Shown: piece after piece, positions 1 through 6,158 of the stretch
Numbering within the stretch: the stretch's first letter is position 1
Layout: every line of letters starts with the position of its first letter
Assembly: GCA_048217285.1 (NCBI GenBank)
Contig: DBFWVW010000102.1
Location: 1-8,180, forward strand
DNA: 8,180 nucleotides
Origin: CAG-103 sp048217285
GTDB taxonomy: Bacteria; Bacillota; Clostridia; Oscillospirales; Oscillospiraceae
Direction of reading: 5' to 3'
Notes under the pieces: model-generated
Told to the model about the DNA's origin: nothing
Database searches by the model: none
The model's input: only the letters and a program-made list of their open reading frames with translations
Program-made: the position numbers and the translations under genes

Positions 1-9
1 AAATTAAGA

Positions 10-36
10 TTGCTTATCTCATGATAAATTAAGCAA
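10..36. promoter_or_regulatory. Operator-like palindrome upstream of the lyase operon
   Basis: TTGCTTA at 10-16 and TAAGCAA at 30-36 form a perfect 7-bp inverted repeat with a 13-nt spacer, in AT-rich DNA about 200 bp before the first gene. The motif words recur near the promoter: GCTTATC at 12-18 and 182-188, and ATTAAGC at 28-34, 177-183 and 191-197. This looks like a binding site for a dimeric transcription factor. The regulator is not in the window and its family cannot be told from the site. Confidence 0.4.
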
Positions 37-60
37 AATTATGTCGAAATGATGAATAAT

Positions 61-102
61 CGCCGCCGGAAATAGATGAATTGCTGATATTGCGGCGTTT
101 TT
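61..102 (+). terminator. Possible intrinsic terminator of an upstream gene
   Basis: CGCCGC at 61-66 pairs with GCGGCG at 92-97, and AATA at 71-74 can pair with TATT at 88-91, leaving a bulge and a 13-nt loop. Five T's follow at 98-102. The stem is short and interrupted, so this is a weak candidate. If real, it would end a + strand transcript entering from before the window. Confidence 0.3.
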
Positions 103-152
103 GCGATTCCTGATTGACAATTTTCAAGAAAAGCGCAAAATATAAGTAACGA

Positions 153-181
153 TTGACAAGATTTTGTCTCAGGTTTATTAA
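153..181 (+). promoter_or_regulatory. Predicted sigma-A promoter of the lyase-carrier-CoA-transferase operon
   Basis: A perfect -35 TTGACA (153-158) is followed after 17 bp by TATTAA (176-181), which matches 4 of 6 bases of the -10 consensus. The -10 lies inside the repeated word TTATTAAGC (175-183), and a second copy sits at 189-197 near the expected transcription start. A second TTGACA at 114-119 has no -10 at proper spacing. The leader would be about 50 nt, with AGGAGG at 225-230. Confidence 0.5.
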
Positions 182-197
182 GCTTATCTTATTAAGC
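175..197. promoter_or_regulatory. Tandem TTATTAAGC repeat over the -10 region
   Basis: The 9-bp word TTATTAAGC occurs at 175-183 and again at 189-197, a 14-bp period separated by TTATC. The interval also contains the palindrome TAAGCTTA (179-186) and an inverted GCTTA/TAAGC pair (182-186 and 193-197). The repeats cover the predicted -10 and the start-site region, where a bound repressor would block transcription. Relation to the 10-36 palindrome rests on the shared TAAGC half-site. Confidence 0.4.
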
Positions 198-238
198 GAA
201 ACGGTGTTACAGAAACATAACGTCAGGAGGAATCTATC

Positions 239-1141
239 ATGGCAAACAAGATCAATGTTTTGGAATGCGGTCCGCGCGACGGTTGGCAGAACCTCAAGCA
301 GATGCTGACCTTTGAGCAGAAGCTCGACCTGATCGACAGACTGTTCGAGGCCGGTGTGACGCAGATGGAGGTCACGTCCTTCGTCAGCCCGAAGGCGATC
401 CCGCAGATGGCGGACGCGGCGGAGCTGGCCAAGGCCTGCATCGAGAAGTATCCGAACGCGGTGCTGTATGCGCTCGCGCCGAACTTCCGCGGTGTGGAAA
501 ATGCCTTCAACGCCGGCATCCGCAACGTGTCTTACGTCATCTCGGTCAGCGAGAGCCACAACAAGGCCAACATCCGCAGAACGCATGAGGAGTCTCTGGA
601 AGAGCTGCAGAAGATCATGGACACCTATCCGCAGATGAACATCTGCGTGGCGCTGGCAACGTCGTTCGGCTGCCCGTTCGAGGGCATCCCGCCGATCCAG
701 AAGGTGGTCGACTTCACCAAGCGCGTCTATGACATGGGCATCCGCTCCATCTGCCTGGCCGACACGATCGGCATCGCCGATCCGCGTCAGGTGCGCGAGA
801 CGATCCATGCCGTGACCGAGGCCATGCCCGACTGCGAGTTCCAGATCCACATCCACGACACCCGCGGCATGGGTGTTGCCAACACGCTCGCCGCCATCGA
901 GTGCGGCATCCAGACGGTGCAGTCCACGCTCGGCGGTCTCGGCGGCTGCCCGTTCGCACCGGGCGCTTCCGGCAACACCGCCACGGAGGATCTCGTGTAT
1001 ATGCTCGAGCGCATGGGCTATGACACCGGCATCGACTTCGAAAAGCTGCTGGCTGCCGCGAAGTACCAGAAGAGCTTCGTCGACGGCATCTACAGCGGCC
1101 ATCAGCAGAACATCAACACCAAGACCCCGCCCTGCTGCTAA
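239..1141 (+). CDS. mvaB: Hydroxymethylglutaryl-CoA lyase family protein
   Basis: 300 aa, a TIM-barrel enzyme of the HMG-CoA lyase family, which cleaves HMG-CoA into acetyl-CoA and acetoacetate in the cytoplasm. The residues known to matter in characterised lyases can be placed: GPRDG with R13-D14, E44 in the MEVTSFVSPK strand, the metal-binding pair H204/H206 in HIHDT, the active-site Cys 237 in GGLGGCPFAPGASGN, and N246 in the same loop. The loop signature argues against isopropylmalate or homocitrate synthase. The length fits the family. The ATG at 239 has AGGAGG 8 nt upstream. It is the first gene of a three-gene operon with a dicarboxylate carrier and a CoA-transferase, which suggests the substrate is imported and CoA-activated rather than made from leucine. 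Oddities are Trp16 where many lyases have Leu (DGLQNE) and a C-terminus ending in two cysteines. A lyase for a related CoA ester, such as citramalyl-CoA, cannot be excluded. Confidence 0.88.
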   Translation: MANKINVLECGPRDGWQNLKQMLTFEQKLDLIDRLFEAGVTQMEVTSFVSPKAIPQMADAAELAKACIEKYPNAVLYALAPNFRGVENAFNAGIRNVSYVISVSESHNKANIRRTHEESLEELQKIMDTYPQMNICVALATSFGCPFEGIPPIQKVVDFTKRVYDMGIRSICLADTIGIADPRQVRETIHAVTEAMPDCEFQIHIHDTRGMGVANTLAAIECGIQTVQSTLGGLGGCPFAPGASGNTATEDLVYMLERMGYDTGIDFEKLLAAAKYQKSFVDGIYSGHQQNINTKTPPCC

Positions 1142-1190
1142 GAGCGGCGCGCATCCACAAATCTGAACCAAATTAGAGAGGGAATCATTT

Positions 1191-2468
1191 ATGGAAACTG
1201 CATTTGATATTATCTCGTTGGTGCTGTTCATCGTCGTGATCCTGCTGGCTTTCTTCCGCAAGGTCAACGTCGGTGTCGTGGCACTCACCATCGGCATCAT
1301 CATGGTGCGCATCTTCGGCCTGAGCGATAAGGACCTGATCGGCGGCATCAGCACATCCATGTTCACAACGCTCGTTGGCATCACGCTGCTGTTCGCGGCC
1401 ATCACGCAGACCGGCGCGCTGGATCTGCTGGCCAGAAAGATCATTGCGCTGGCCGGAAACAAAATGTGGGTTCTGCCCATCATGGTCTACATCGCCGGCT
1501 TCGTCATCGCCGGTGTCGGCCCCGGCGCAGTCCCTGCGCTGGCAATCATCCCCGCACTTGCGGCCGTCATTGCCGTTGAGGTCGGCTTCAACCCCCTGAT
1601 GCTCGTCCTGATCGGTGAGCAGGGCCTGATGGCCGGACGTATGACGCCCATCACGCCTGAGGCTGCCATCATCACCGGCGCCGCAGCTGAGGCCAACATC
1701 ACAAACGTCATGCCCACCATTCTGGTCTGCCAGACGCTCGTGACGATCGTGTCCTCGCTCGTGTTCTGGTTCCTCTTCAAGGGCCACAAGGTCAAAAAGC
1801 CGCTCAATCCGATCGAGCGCACCACGCTCGAGAAGTTCAACGTCAAGCAGATCATCGCCCTGCTGAGCATCGTGCTCATGCTCGTGCTGCTGATCTTCGT
1901 CAAGGTCAACATCGGTCTCGCGGCCTTCGGTGTGGCCGGCCTGCTGTTCCTGTTCGGCATTGCCGATGACGGCAAGGCGCTCAAGGCTCTGCCCTGGGGC
2001 ACCATCGTGATGGTTCTCGTGGTCGGCTCCCTGCTCAACATCGTCAATAAGATGGGTGGCATCGAACTGCTCAGCAACGGTCTGGCAAAGATCATGACCA
2101 AGGGCACTGCAACTCCGTTCATGTGCATCTCCGCTGCGCTGCTGAGCCTTGTCAGCTCCGCGCTCGGCGTGGTGTACCCGACGATGATGCCGATGTGCGC
2201 AGACATCGCGGCACAGGTTGGCGGTGTGAACCCGGTCGCACTGATGGCGGCTGTCGGCGCCGGCGGCTCTCTGGCCGGCATCTCCCCGCTGTCCACCGGC
2301 GGCGCGCTGGCCATGGCGGCCCTTGCGACTGCGCTGCCCAACCGCACCAAGGAGGACGAGAACAAGACGTTCGTGGATCTGTTCCTCTATGCCGGCCTTG
2401 CGATCGTGATCCTGGTCGTGCTCAGCTCGACCATCTACGTCCCGCTGGCAAACCTGCTGCACGGCTGA
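1191..2468 (+). CDS. MatC-like dicarboxylate carrier (IT superfamily)
   Basis: 425 aa, very hydrophobic, with about 10-12 predicted membrane segments and a polar break at about residues 198-218. The N-terminal half resembles the MatC_N domain of the rhizobial malonate carrier, so uptake of a small dicarboxylate across the cytoplasmic membrane is the likely role. The two halves each carry a Pro/Ser/Thr/Gly-rich stretch, GLMAGRMTPITPEAAI (145-160) and GSLAGISPLSTGGALA (359-374). This is consistent with the two inverted re-entrant loops that bind substrate in ion-transporter superfamily carriers. The ATG at 1191 has GAGAGGG 8 nt upstream and follows the lyase stop by 49 bp without a terminator, so the genes are probably co-transcribed. 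The substrate is inferred only from neighbours: an acid that can be converted to HMG-CoA or a close analogue. No periplasmic binding protein or small TRAP-type subunit accompanies it. Confidence 0.8.
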   Translation: METAFDIISLVLFIVVILLAFFRKVNVGVVALTIGIIMVRIFGLSDKDLIGGISTSMFTTLVGITLLFAAITQTGALDLLARKIIALAGNKMWVLPIMVYIAGFVIAGVGPGAVPALAIIPALAAVIAVEVGFNPLMLVLIGEQGLMAGRMTPITPEAAIITGAAAEANITNVMPTILVCQTLVTIVSSLVFWFLFKGHKVKKPLNPIERTTLEKFNVKQIIALLSIVLMLVLLIFVKVNIGLAAFGVAGLLFLFGIADDGKALKALPWGTIVMVLVVGSLLNIVNKMGGIELLSNGLAKIMTKGTATPFMCISAALLSLVSSALGVVYPTMMPMCADIAAQVGGVNPVALMAAVGAGGSLAGISPLSTGGALAMAALATALPNRTKEDENKTFVDLFLYAGLAIVILVVLSSTIYVPLANLLHG

Positions 2469-2520
2469 TGCCCGAAAACGCCTGACCGCAATCTGATTAT
2501 CTGATAAAGGAGATATTTCC

Positions 2521-3714
2521 ATGGGAAAAGCATTGAGTAATATTACCGTTCTGGACCTGACCCGCGTTCTGGCCGGTCCGTACTGCACGATGATGCTGGC
2601 CGACTACGGCGCAAACGTCATCAAGATCGAGATGCCGGGCAAGGGCGACGATACCCGCGCCATGGGCCCGAAGAAGAACGACTACAGCATGTACTATGCC
2701 TACGTCAACCGCGGCAAGAAGGGCATCACCCTGAACCTGAAGTCTGAGGAGGGCAAAAAGCTCTTCCTCGAGATGGTCAAGAAGGCTGACGTCGTCGTCG
2801 AGAACTACCGCCCCGGCGTCATGGACAAGCTGGGCGTCGGCTATGACGTGCTCAAGGAGGTCAACGACCAGCTCATCTACGCCGCCGTCTCCGGCTTTGG
2901 CTGCTACGGTCCGAAGCACCAGCGCCCCGGCTATGACATCATCGCGCAGGCCACCTCCGGCCTCATGAGCATCACCGGCGAGGCCGGCGGTCAGCCGCTG
3001 CGTGTCGGCAATGCCATGGGCGACGTGCTCGGCGGCATGAACCTCACCATCGGCATCCTCATGGCGCTCAACGCCCGCACCGTGACCGGCCGCGGTCAGC
3101 GTGTGGACGTCGCGCTCGTGGACTCCGTCGTCTCCAGCCTCGAGGTCGGCTGGCAGCGCTTCTTCGCCTCCGGCAAGCAGCCGGAGCTGATCGGCAACCG
3201 CTATGCCTCCGCCTTCCCGTATGACTCCTTCCAGGCCAGCGACGGACGCTTCGTCATCGGCTGCGGCAACGACAAGCTCTTCACGCTCCTGTGCACCAAG
3301 GCGCTCGACCGCCCTGACCTGCTCGAGGATCCGCGCTTTGACACCAACATCCACCGCTGCGAGAACTACGCTGCGCTCAAGCCCGAGATCGAGCAGTGGA
3401 GCTCCCAGCACACCATCGCCGATTGCGTGGCCATCATCGATGCGGCCGGCGTCCCGGTTGCGCCGATCAATATGCTCTCCGACGTCGTCAACGATGAGCA
3501 CATCGCCAACGCCCGCGAGATGTTCGTGCACCTGCAGCACCCGGTCATCGGCGACATGATCGTCCCCGGCAACCCGGTCAAGCTCATGGATACCAAGCCG
3601 GAGATCACCAAGTGCGCGCCCGACCTCGGTCAGGACAACAAGGCGATCTACGAGGATATGCTCGGCCTGTCCGATGCAGACCTTGCCAAGCTGAAAGAAG
3701 AAAAAGTGATCTGA
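2521..3714 (+). CDS. Family III CoA-transferase (CaiB/BaiF)
   Basis: 397 aa, the usual length for family III CoA-transferases, which move CoA between carboxylic acids without ATP through an aspartyl-CoA anhydride and form an interlocked dimer. Visible hallmarks are the N-terminal LDLTRVLAGPYCTMMLADYG (11-30), KIEMPGKGDDTR (35-46), VVVENYRPGVMDKLG (91-105), the GYDIIAQATSGLMS region (137-150), and the probable nucleophile Asp168 in VGNAMGDVLGGM, aligned by context with Asp169 of formyl-CoA transferase. AAAGGAG lies 8 nt before the ATG. It is the last gene of the operon and would activate the acid imported by the carrier to feed the lyase. The human family III enzyme SUGCT accepts hydroxymethylglutarate, so this chemistry is plausible for HMG. 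The acid and the CoA donor cannot be read from sequence. Racemase members of the same fold are an alternative, but the sequence looks like a transferase. Confidence 0.87.
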   Translation: MGKALSNITVLDLTRVLAGPYCTMMLADYGANVIKIEMPGKGDDTRAMGPKKNDYSMYYAYVNRGKKGITLNLKSEEGKKLFLEMVKKADVVVENYRPGVMDKLGVGYDVLKEVNDQLIYAAVSGFGCYGPKHQRPGYDIIAQATSGLMSITGEAGGQPLRVGNAMGDVLGGMNLTIGILMALNARTVTGRGQRVDVALVDSVVSSLEVGWQRFFASGKQPELIGNRYASAFPYDSFQASDGRFVIGCGNDKLFTLLCTKALDRPDLLEDPRFDTNIHRCENYAALKPEIEQWSSQHTIADCVAIIDAAGVPVAPINMLSDVVNDEHIANAREMFVHLQHPVIGDMIVPGNPVKLMDTKPEITKCAPDLGQDNKAIYEDMLGLSDADLAKLKEEKVI

Positions 3715-3789
3715 GTTTTTCGCTTTCGTTTTCTCCCACCACAACTCCCTTCAAACATCCCATCAAATCCTTTTTCTTTTCTCTTTACA

Positions 3790-3823
3790 AAAAGCTCCCA
3801 TGGCAGTTGCCATGGGAGCTTTT
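3790..3823. terminator. Bidirectional intrinsic terminator between the operon and bioY
   Basis: A 16-nt arm (3790-3805) is perfectly complementary to 3808-3823. The stem is GC-rich around CTCCCATGGCA, the top is a very short loop, and it is flanked by A's on the left and T's on the right. A terminal U-run therefore follows the stem on either strand. It lies between convergent genes: the CoA-transferase stop at 3714 (+) and the bioY stop at 3847 (-). Confidence 0.9.
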
Positions 3824-3846
3824 CTGATTGTGGACGCCGGGAGTGC

Positions 3847-4380
3847 TCATGCGCTGATGCGCCGGTACAGCCGCGCGCGCAGCAGCGTCGCCAGGGCGAG
3901 CTTGATCGCGTCCGGCAGCAAAAACGGCAGCACACACTTTGCCAGCACCACGCCGAGCGTGATCGCGCCCGTGCGGGTGTAGACGATGAGGAACCACGCC
4001 GTGCCAAATGCGTAGCACACGAGCAGCCCCACGGCTGCCGACAGCACGAACACCCACTGTCCCTGTCCCCAGCGCGCCTGTGCAAGGGCGATGATGAGCG
4101 CCAGCAGGATGAAGCCGACGAGATATCCGCCGGTCGTGCCGATCAGGGCGGCGAAGCCGCCGCGAAAGCCCGCGAACACCGGCGCACCCACCGCGCCCAG
4201 CAGCAGATACACCAGCACGCTCACCGTGCCGCGCTTGCCGCCGAGCAGCCCGCACACGGCGAAGATCGCAAAGGTCTGCAGCGTGAACGGCACGTCTGCC
4301 GGGATGCTGATCCATGCGCACACGGCGATGAGCGCCGCGCCGATCGCGCAAAAGCAAAGGTCTTTTGTGGAAAATTTCAT
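3847..4380 (-). CDS. bioY: Biotin transporter BioY (ECF S-component)
   Basis: 177 aa with about six hydrophobic segments, the size of a BioY substrate-binding S-component that brings biotin through the cytoplasmic membrane, usually with a shared EcfA/EcfT energising module. Family features seen are PFTLQTFA (31-38), GGKRGTVSVLVYLLLGAVGAPVFAG split over 47-71, FRGGFAALIGTTGGYL (72-87), and LPDAIK near the C-terminus, whose D157 and K160 match the conserved Asp-x-x-Lys that contacts biotin. The start at 4380 is chosen because GGAGG lies 7 nt upstream. The longer in-frame ATG at 4458 would lie on the predicted -35 element. It is divergent from birA, with biotin-operator repeats between. No ecfAT genes and no biotin synthesis genes are in the window, so the cell may be a biotin scavenger or encode them elsewhere. 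Confidence 0.92.
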   Translation of the reverse strand: MKFSTKDLCFCAIGAALIAVCAWISIPADVPFTLQTFAIFAVCGLLGGKRGTVSVLVYLLLGAVGAPVFAGFRGGFAALIGTTGGYLVGFILLALIIALAQARWGQGQWVFVLSAAVGLLVCYAFGTAWFLIVYTRTGAITLGVVLAKCVLPFLLPDAIKLALATLLRARLYRRISA

Positions 4381-4389
4381 GGTTACGCC

Positions 4390-4430
4390 TCCGATTGTAA
4401 AGTAAAACGAGAATAAACTTGACAATCGGA
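4390..4430. promoter_or_regulatory. Predicted BirA (biotin) operator 1, bioY-proximal
   Basis: TCCGATTGTAAAGT (4390-4403) and ACTTGACAATCGGA (4417-4430) are inverted repeats matching at 13 of 14 positions around a 13-nt spacer. The core ATTGTAAA-N17-TTGACAAT (4394-4426) resembles the TTGTAAAC/GTTTACAA half-sites of Bacillota biotin operators. It covers the predicted bioY transcription start and reaches the bioY ribosome binding site (4388-4392). Confidence 0.8.
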
Positions 4431-4458
4431 CGATAGCACATACGCGCTCGATTGTCAA
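4430..4458 (-). promoter_or_regulatory. Predicted bioY promoter
   Basis: Read on the minus strand, a perfect TTGACA (4458-4453) is followed after 17 bp by TATCGT (4435-4430), 4 of 6 to the -10 consensus. The -35 lies in the left arm of operator 2, and the start site would fall near 4424 inside operator 1. Two bound BirA dimers could therefore block both polymerase binding and escape. Confidence 0.55.
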
Positions 4459-4483
4459 CTAAAAATGAAATCATCTTTACAAT
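4451..4483. promoter_or_regulatory. Predicted BirA (biotin) operator 2, birA-proximal
   Basis: ATTGTCAA (4451-4458) and TTTACAAT (4476-4483) are inverted half-sites matching at 7 of 8 positions, separated by 17 nt. That is the same 33-bp outer span and N17 geometry as the core of operator 1. The centres of the two sites are 57 bp apart. The left arm holds the bioY -35 and the right arm the predicted birA -35, so one occupied site can silence both genes. Confidence 0.72.
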
Positions 4484-4504
4484 ATGCGCGCGGTGCGCTA
4501 AACT
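4476..4504 (+). promoter_or_regulatory. Predicted birA promoter
   Basis: TTTACA (4476-4481), 5 of 6 to the -35 consensus, is followed after 17 bp by TAAACT (4499-4504), 4 of 6 to the -10. TACAAT at 4478-4483 looks like a better -10 but has no -35 at proper spacing. The leader would be about 28 nt. The -35 is inside the right arm of operator 2, implying autoregulation. Confidence 0.45.
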
Positions 4505-4538
4505 ATTGCTGGAATGAAACTGTAAGGAGTGTGATCGG

Positions 4539-5525
4539 ATGCTGCGGGATGATGTTTTGCTCCTGCTCACGGAGGCGGAGGGCTATGTATCCGGCGAGGA
4601 GATGCGCGAAAAGCTGGGCGTGACGCGCGCGGCGGTCAGTCAGGCGGTGCGCGCGCTGCGCGCGGCCGGTTATGACATTGATGCCGTCACAAACCGGGGC
4701 TACTGTCTGCGTGCGCGGCCGGATACGCTCACGGCCGGAGATGTGCTCGCTTACCTGCCGGAGGCGCGGCGGTCGACGGTGCGGTGCTTTGCGGAGATCG
4801 ACTCCACGAACAGCTACCTGAAGGCCGAGGCCATGCGCGGTGCGCCGGACGGCCTGTGCGCCATTGCCGACCGGCAGACGGCCGGGCGCGGCCGTTCCGG
4901 CCGGCCGTTTCGTTCGGACGCGGGGCAGGGGGTCTACTTGTCCATGCTCCTGCGACCGTCCTGCGCGCCCACAGCGGCCATGACCATGACGGCGCACGTT
5001 GCGGTGGCCATTTGCCGCGCGCTTGAGGCGTGCGGCGTACAGCCGGGCATCAAGTGGACGAACGACCTGGTCCTTGGCACGAAAAAGCTCTGCGGCATCC
5101 TCACGGAGCTGACCGTTGAGGCCGAGACCGGCACGGTCGATTCCATCGTGGCCGGCATCGGCGTGAACGTCCGTCAGCGGCCGGAGGACTTCCCGCCGGA
5201 GCTGCGCGCCATCGCGGGCTCGGTCCGGTCTGAGACCGGGCTGGAGATCTCCCGCGCACGGTTGGCGGGCGAAATGGTGCGCGCGCTTGACCAAATGTAT
5301 CTCGACTGGCAGTGCGATCCGCGCGCGTATCTCGATGATTACCGTGCGCGCTGCATCACGGTCGGCCGGCCGGTGCGTGTTGTACGCGGTGAGGATTCCC
5401 GCACCGGCTTTGCCGAGGCGGTGGACGATGATTTTGCGCTTGTCGTCCGCTGGCCGGACGGCACACGTGAGACGATTACCGGTGGCGACGTGTCCGTGCG
5501 CGGCCTGTTCGGCTATCTGGACTGA
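4539..5525 (+). CDS. birA: Bifunctional biotin-protein ligase / biotin operon repressor BirA
   Basis: 328 aa, long enough for all three domains of a group II ligase. Residues about 1-58 form a winged helix-turn-helix (EEMREKLGVTRAAVSQAVRAL at 20-40 as recognition region, wing near TNRGYCL). The catalytic core is about 80-265. It contains the biotinyl-AMP loop GRGRSGRPF (116-124), KWTNDL (172-177, commonly KWPNDL), KLCGILTEL (183-191) and GIGVN (206-210). A C-terminal SH3-like domain covers about 272-320. It makes biotinyl-5'-AMP, transfers biotin to carrier lysines, and as a holo-dimer represses biotin genes. AAGGAG at 4524-4529 precedes the ATG by 9 nt. The DNA-binding domain together with the two operator-like repeats in the bioY-birA gap indicates it controls biotin uptake and itself. 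It ends before a bidirectional terminator, so it is probably monocistronic. Confidence 0.94.
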   Translation: MLRDDVLLLLTEAEGYVSGEEMREKLGVTRAAVSQAVRALRAAGYDIDAVTNRGYCLRARPDTLTAGDVLAYLPEARRSTVRCFAEIDSTNSYLKAEAMRGAPDGLCAIADRQTAGRGRSGRPFRSDAGQGVYLSMLLRPSCAPTAAMTMTAHVAVAICRALEACGVQPGIKWTNDLVLGTKKLCGILTELTVEAETGTVDSIVAGIGVNVRQRPEDFPPELRAIAGSVRSETGLEISRARLAGEMVRALDQMYLDWQCDPRAYLDDYRARCITVGRPVRVVRGEDSRTGFAEAVDDDFALVVRWPDGTRETITGGDVSVRGLFGYLD

Positions 5526-5584
5526 GCGGCCCCGTTGTGTCTGCGCGGGGCTGCGTGCCGGCTGCTTGGTGGACTGAACGGAGC

Positions 5585-5628
5585 AAAAAGCATCTGCGGC
5601 ATCCCCTAGGATGCCGCAGATGCTTTTT
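5585..5628. terminator. Bidirectional intrinsic terminator between birA and greA
   Basis: The 20 nt at 5585-5604 are perfectly complementary to 5609-5628 around the loop CCTA (5605-5608). Five A's precede and five T's follow, so either strand ends in a U-run. It serves birA from the left and greA, whose stop is at 5637, from the right. Confidence 0.93.
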
Positions 5629-5636
5629 ACAGGGCC

Positions 5637-6140
5637 TCAGTACGCGCTGATGGGCAGGGAATCGTCGTCCTGCCCCTTCTCCACGGAGCGGATGACAATG
5701 TCGTAGCCGACGCTTTCGTTGACCTGCACGTGCACGGTCTCACCCGCGCGGTGGCCCATGACGGCCTTGCCGACAGGGGACTCCTTGCTGATAAGGCCCT
5801 CGAGCGCGTTTTGCCGCAGCGTCGTCACGAGACGGATCGTCTGCTCCTCGTCGTCGTCCGGAATATAGATGACCACCTTGTCGAACAGACCCACCACGTC
5901 GCCGGACGAGTGGTCGGAGATGACCTTCGCCGTGTCCACCATCCGCTGCAGATAGCGGATGCGGCTGTCGTTGCGGTTTTTCTCGCGCTTGGCGGCCTTG
6001 TACTCAAAGTTTTCACTCAAGTCGCCGAAACCGCGCGCCACCTTGACCTCCTCGATCAGCTTCGGGCGCAGCTCCCACGTGCGGTAGTCGATCTCGTCTT
6101 TCATTTTCTGAATGTCGATTTCCGTCAGTTCGTCATACAT
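5637..6140 (-). CDS. greA: GreA/GreB-family transcription elongation factor
   Basis: 167 aa, slightly longer than a typical GreA of about 158. Residues 1-78 form the charged antiparallel coiled coil that enters the RNA polymerase secondary channel. The tip motif GDLSENFEY (39-47) keeps the acidic residues D40 and E43 that stimulate transcript cleavage in backtracked complexes. Residues about 85-155 form the FKBP-like C-terminal domain, with the typical SPVGKAVMGHRAGETV (121-136). The protein ends in a short acidic and polar tail (DDDSLPISAY) seen in a clostridial GreA subgroup, from memory. The start is the ATG at 6140, with GAGGTG 6 nt upstream. An in-frame GTG at 6149 overlaps that ribosome binding site and is unlikely. 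Only 18 bp separate it from the DUF2798 gene, so the two are probably one transcript. It may be a paralogue of the main greA; the window cannot tell. Confidence 0.9.
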   Translation of the reverse strand: MYDELTEIDIQKMKDEIDYRTWELRPKLIEEVKVARGFGDLSENFEYKAAKREKNRNDSRIRYLQRMVDTAKVISDHSSGDVVGLFDKVVIYIPDDDEEQTIRLVTTLRQNALEGLISKESPVGKAVMGHRAGETVHVQVNESVGYDIVIRSVEKGQDDDSLPISAY

Positions 6141-6158
6141 GAAAAACACCTCGATTTC

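Noticed and set aside
114..146. Second promoter candidate, TTGACA at 114-119 with TATAAG at 141-146
   Set aside because: The spacer is 21 bp, too long for a normal sigma-A promoter. The pair at 153-181 has 17 bp.
29..1483. Long open frame of 484 codons on the minus strand opposite the lyase gene
   Set aside because: It is the antisense shadow of the lyase and carrier genes. The translation is rich in Arg, Asp, His and Val with no family resemblance, and it crosses two real genes plus the AT-rich control region.
2497..3744. Open frame of 415 codons on the minus strand opposite the CoA-transferase
   Set aside because: It is an antisense shadow of a GC-rich gene whose sense product has clear catalytic motifs. 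The antisense product looks like low-complexity His/Val/Asp sequence.
5529..5551. Hairpin GCCCCG/CGGGGC just after the birA stop
   Set aside because: The 6-bp stem has an 11-nt loop and no U-run. The real terminator is the perfect hairpin at 5585-5628.
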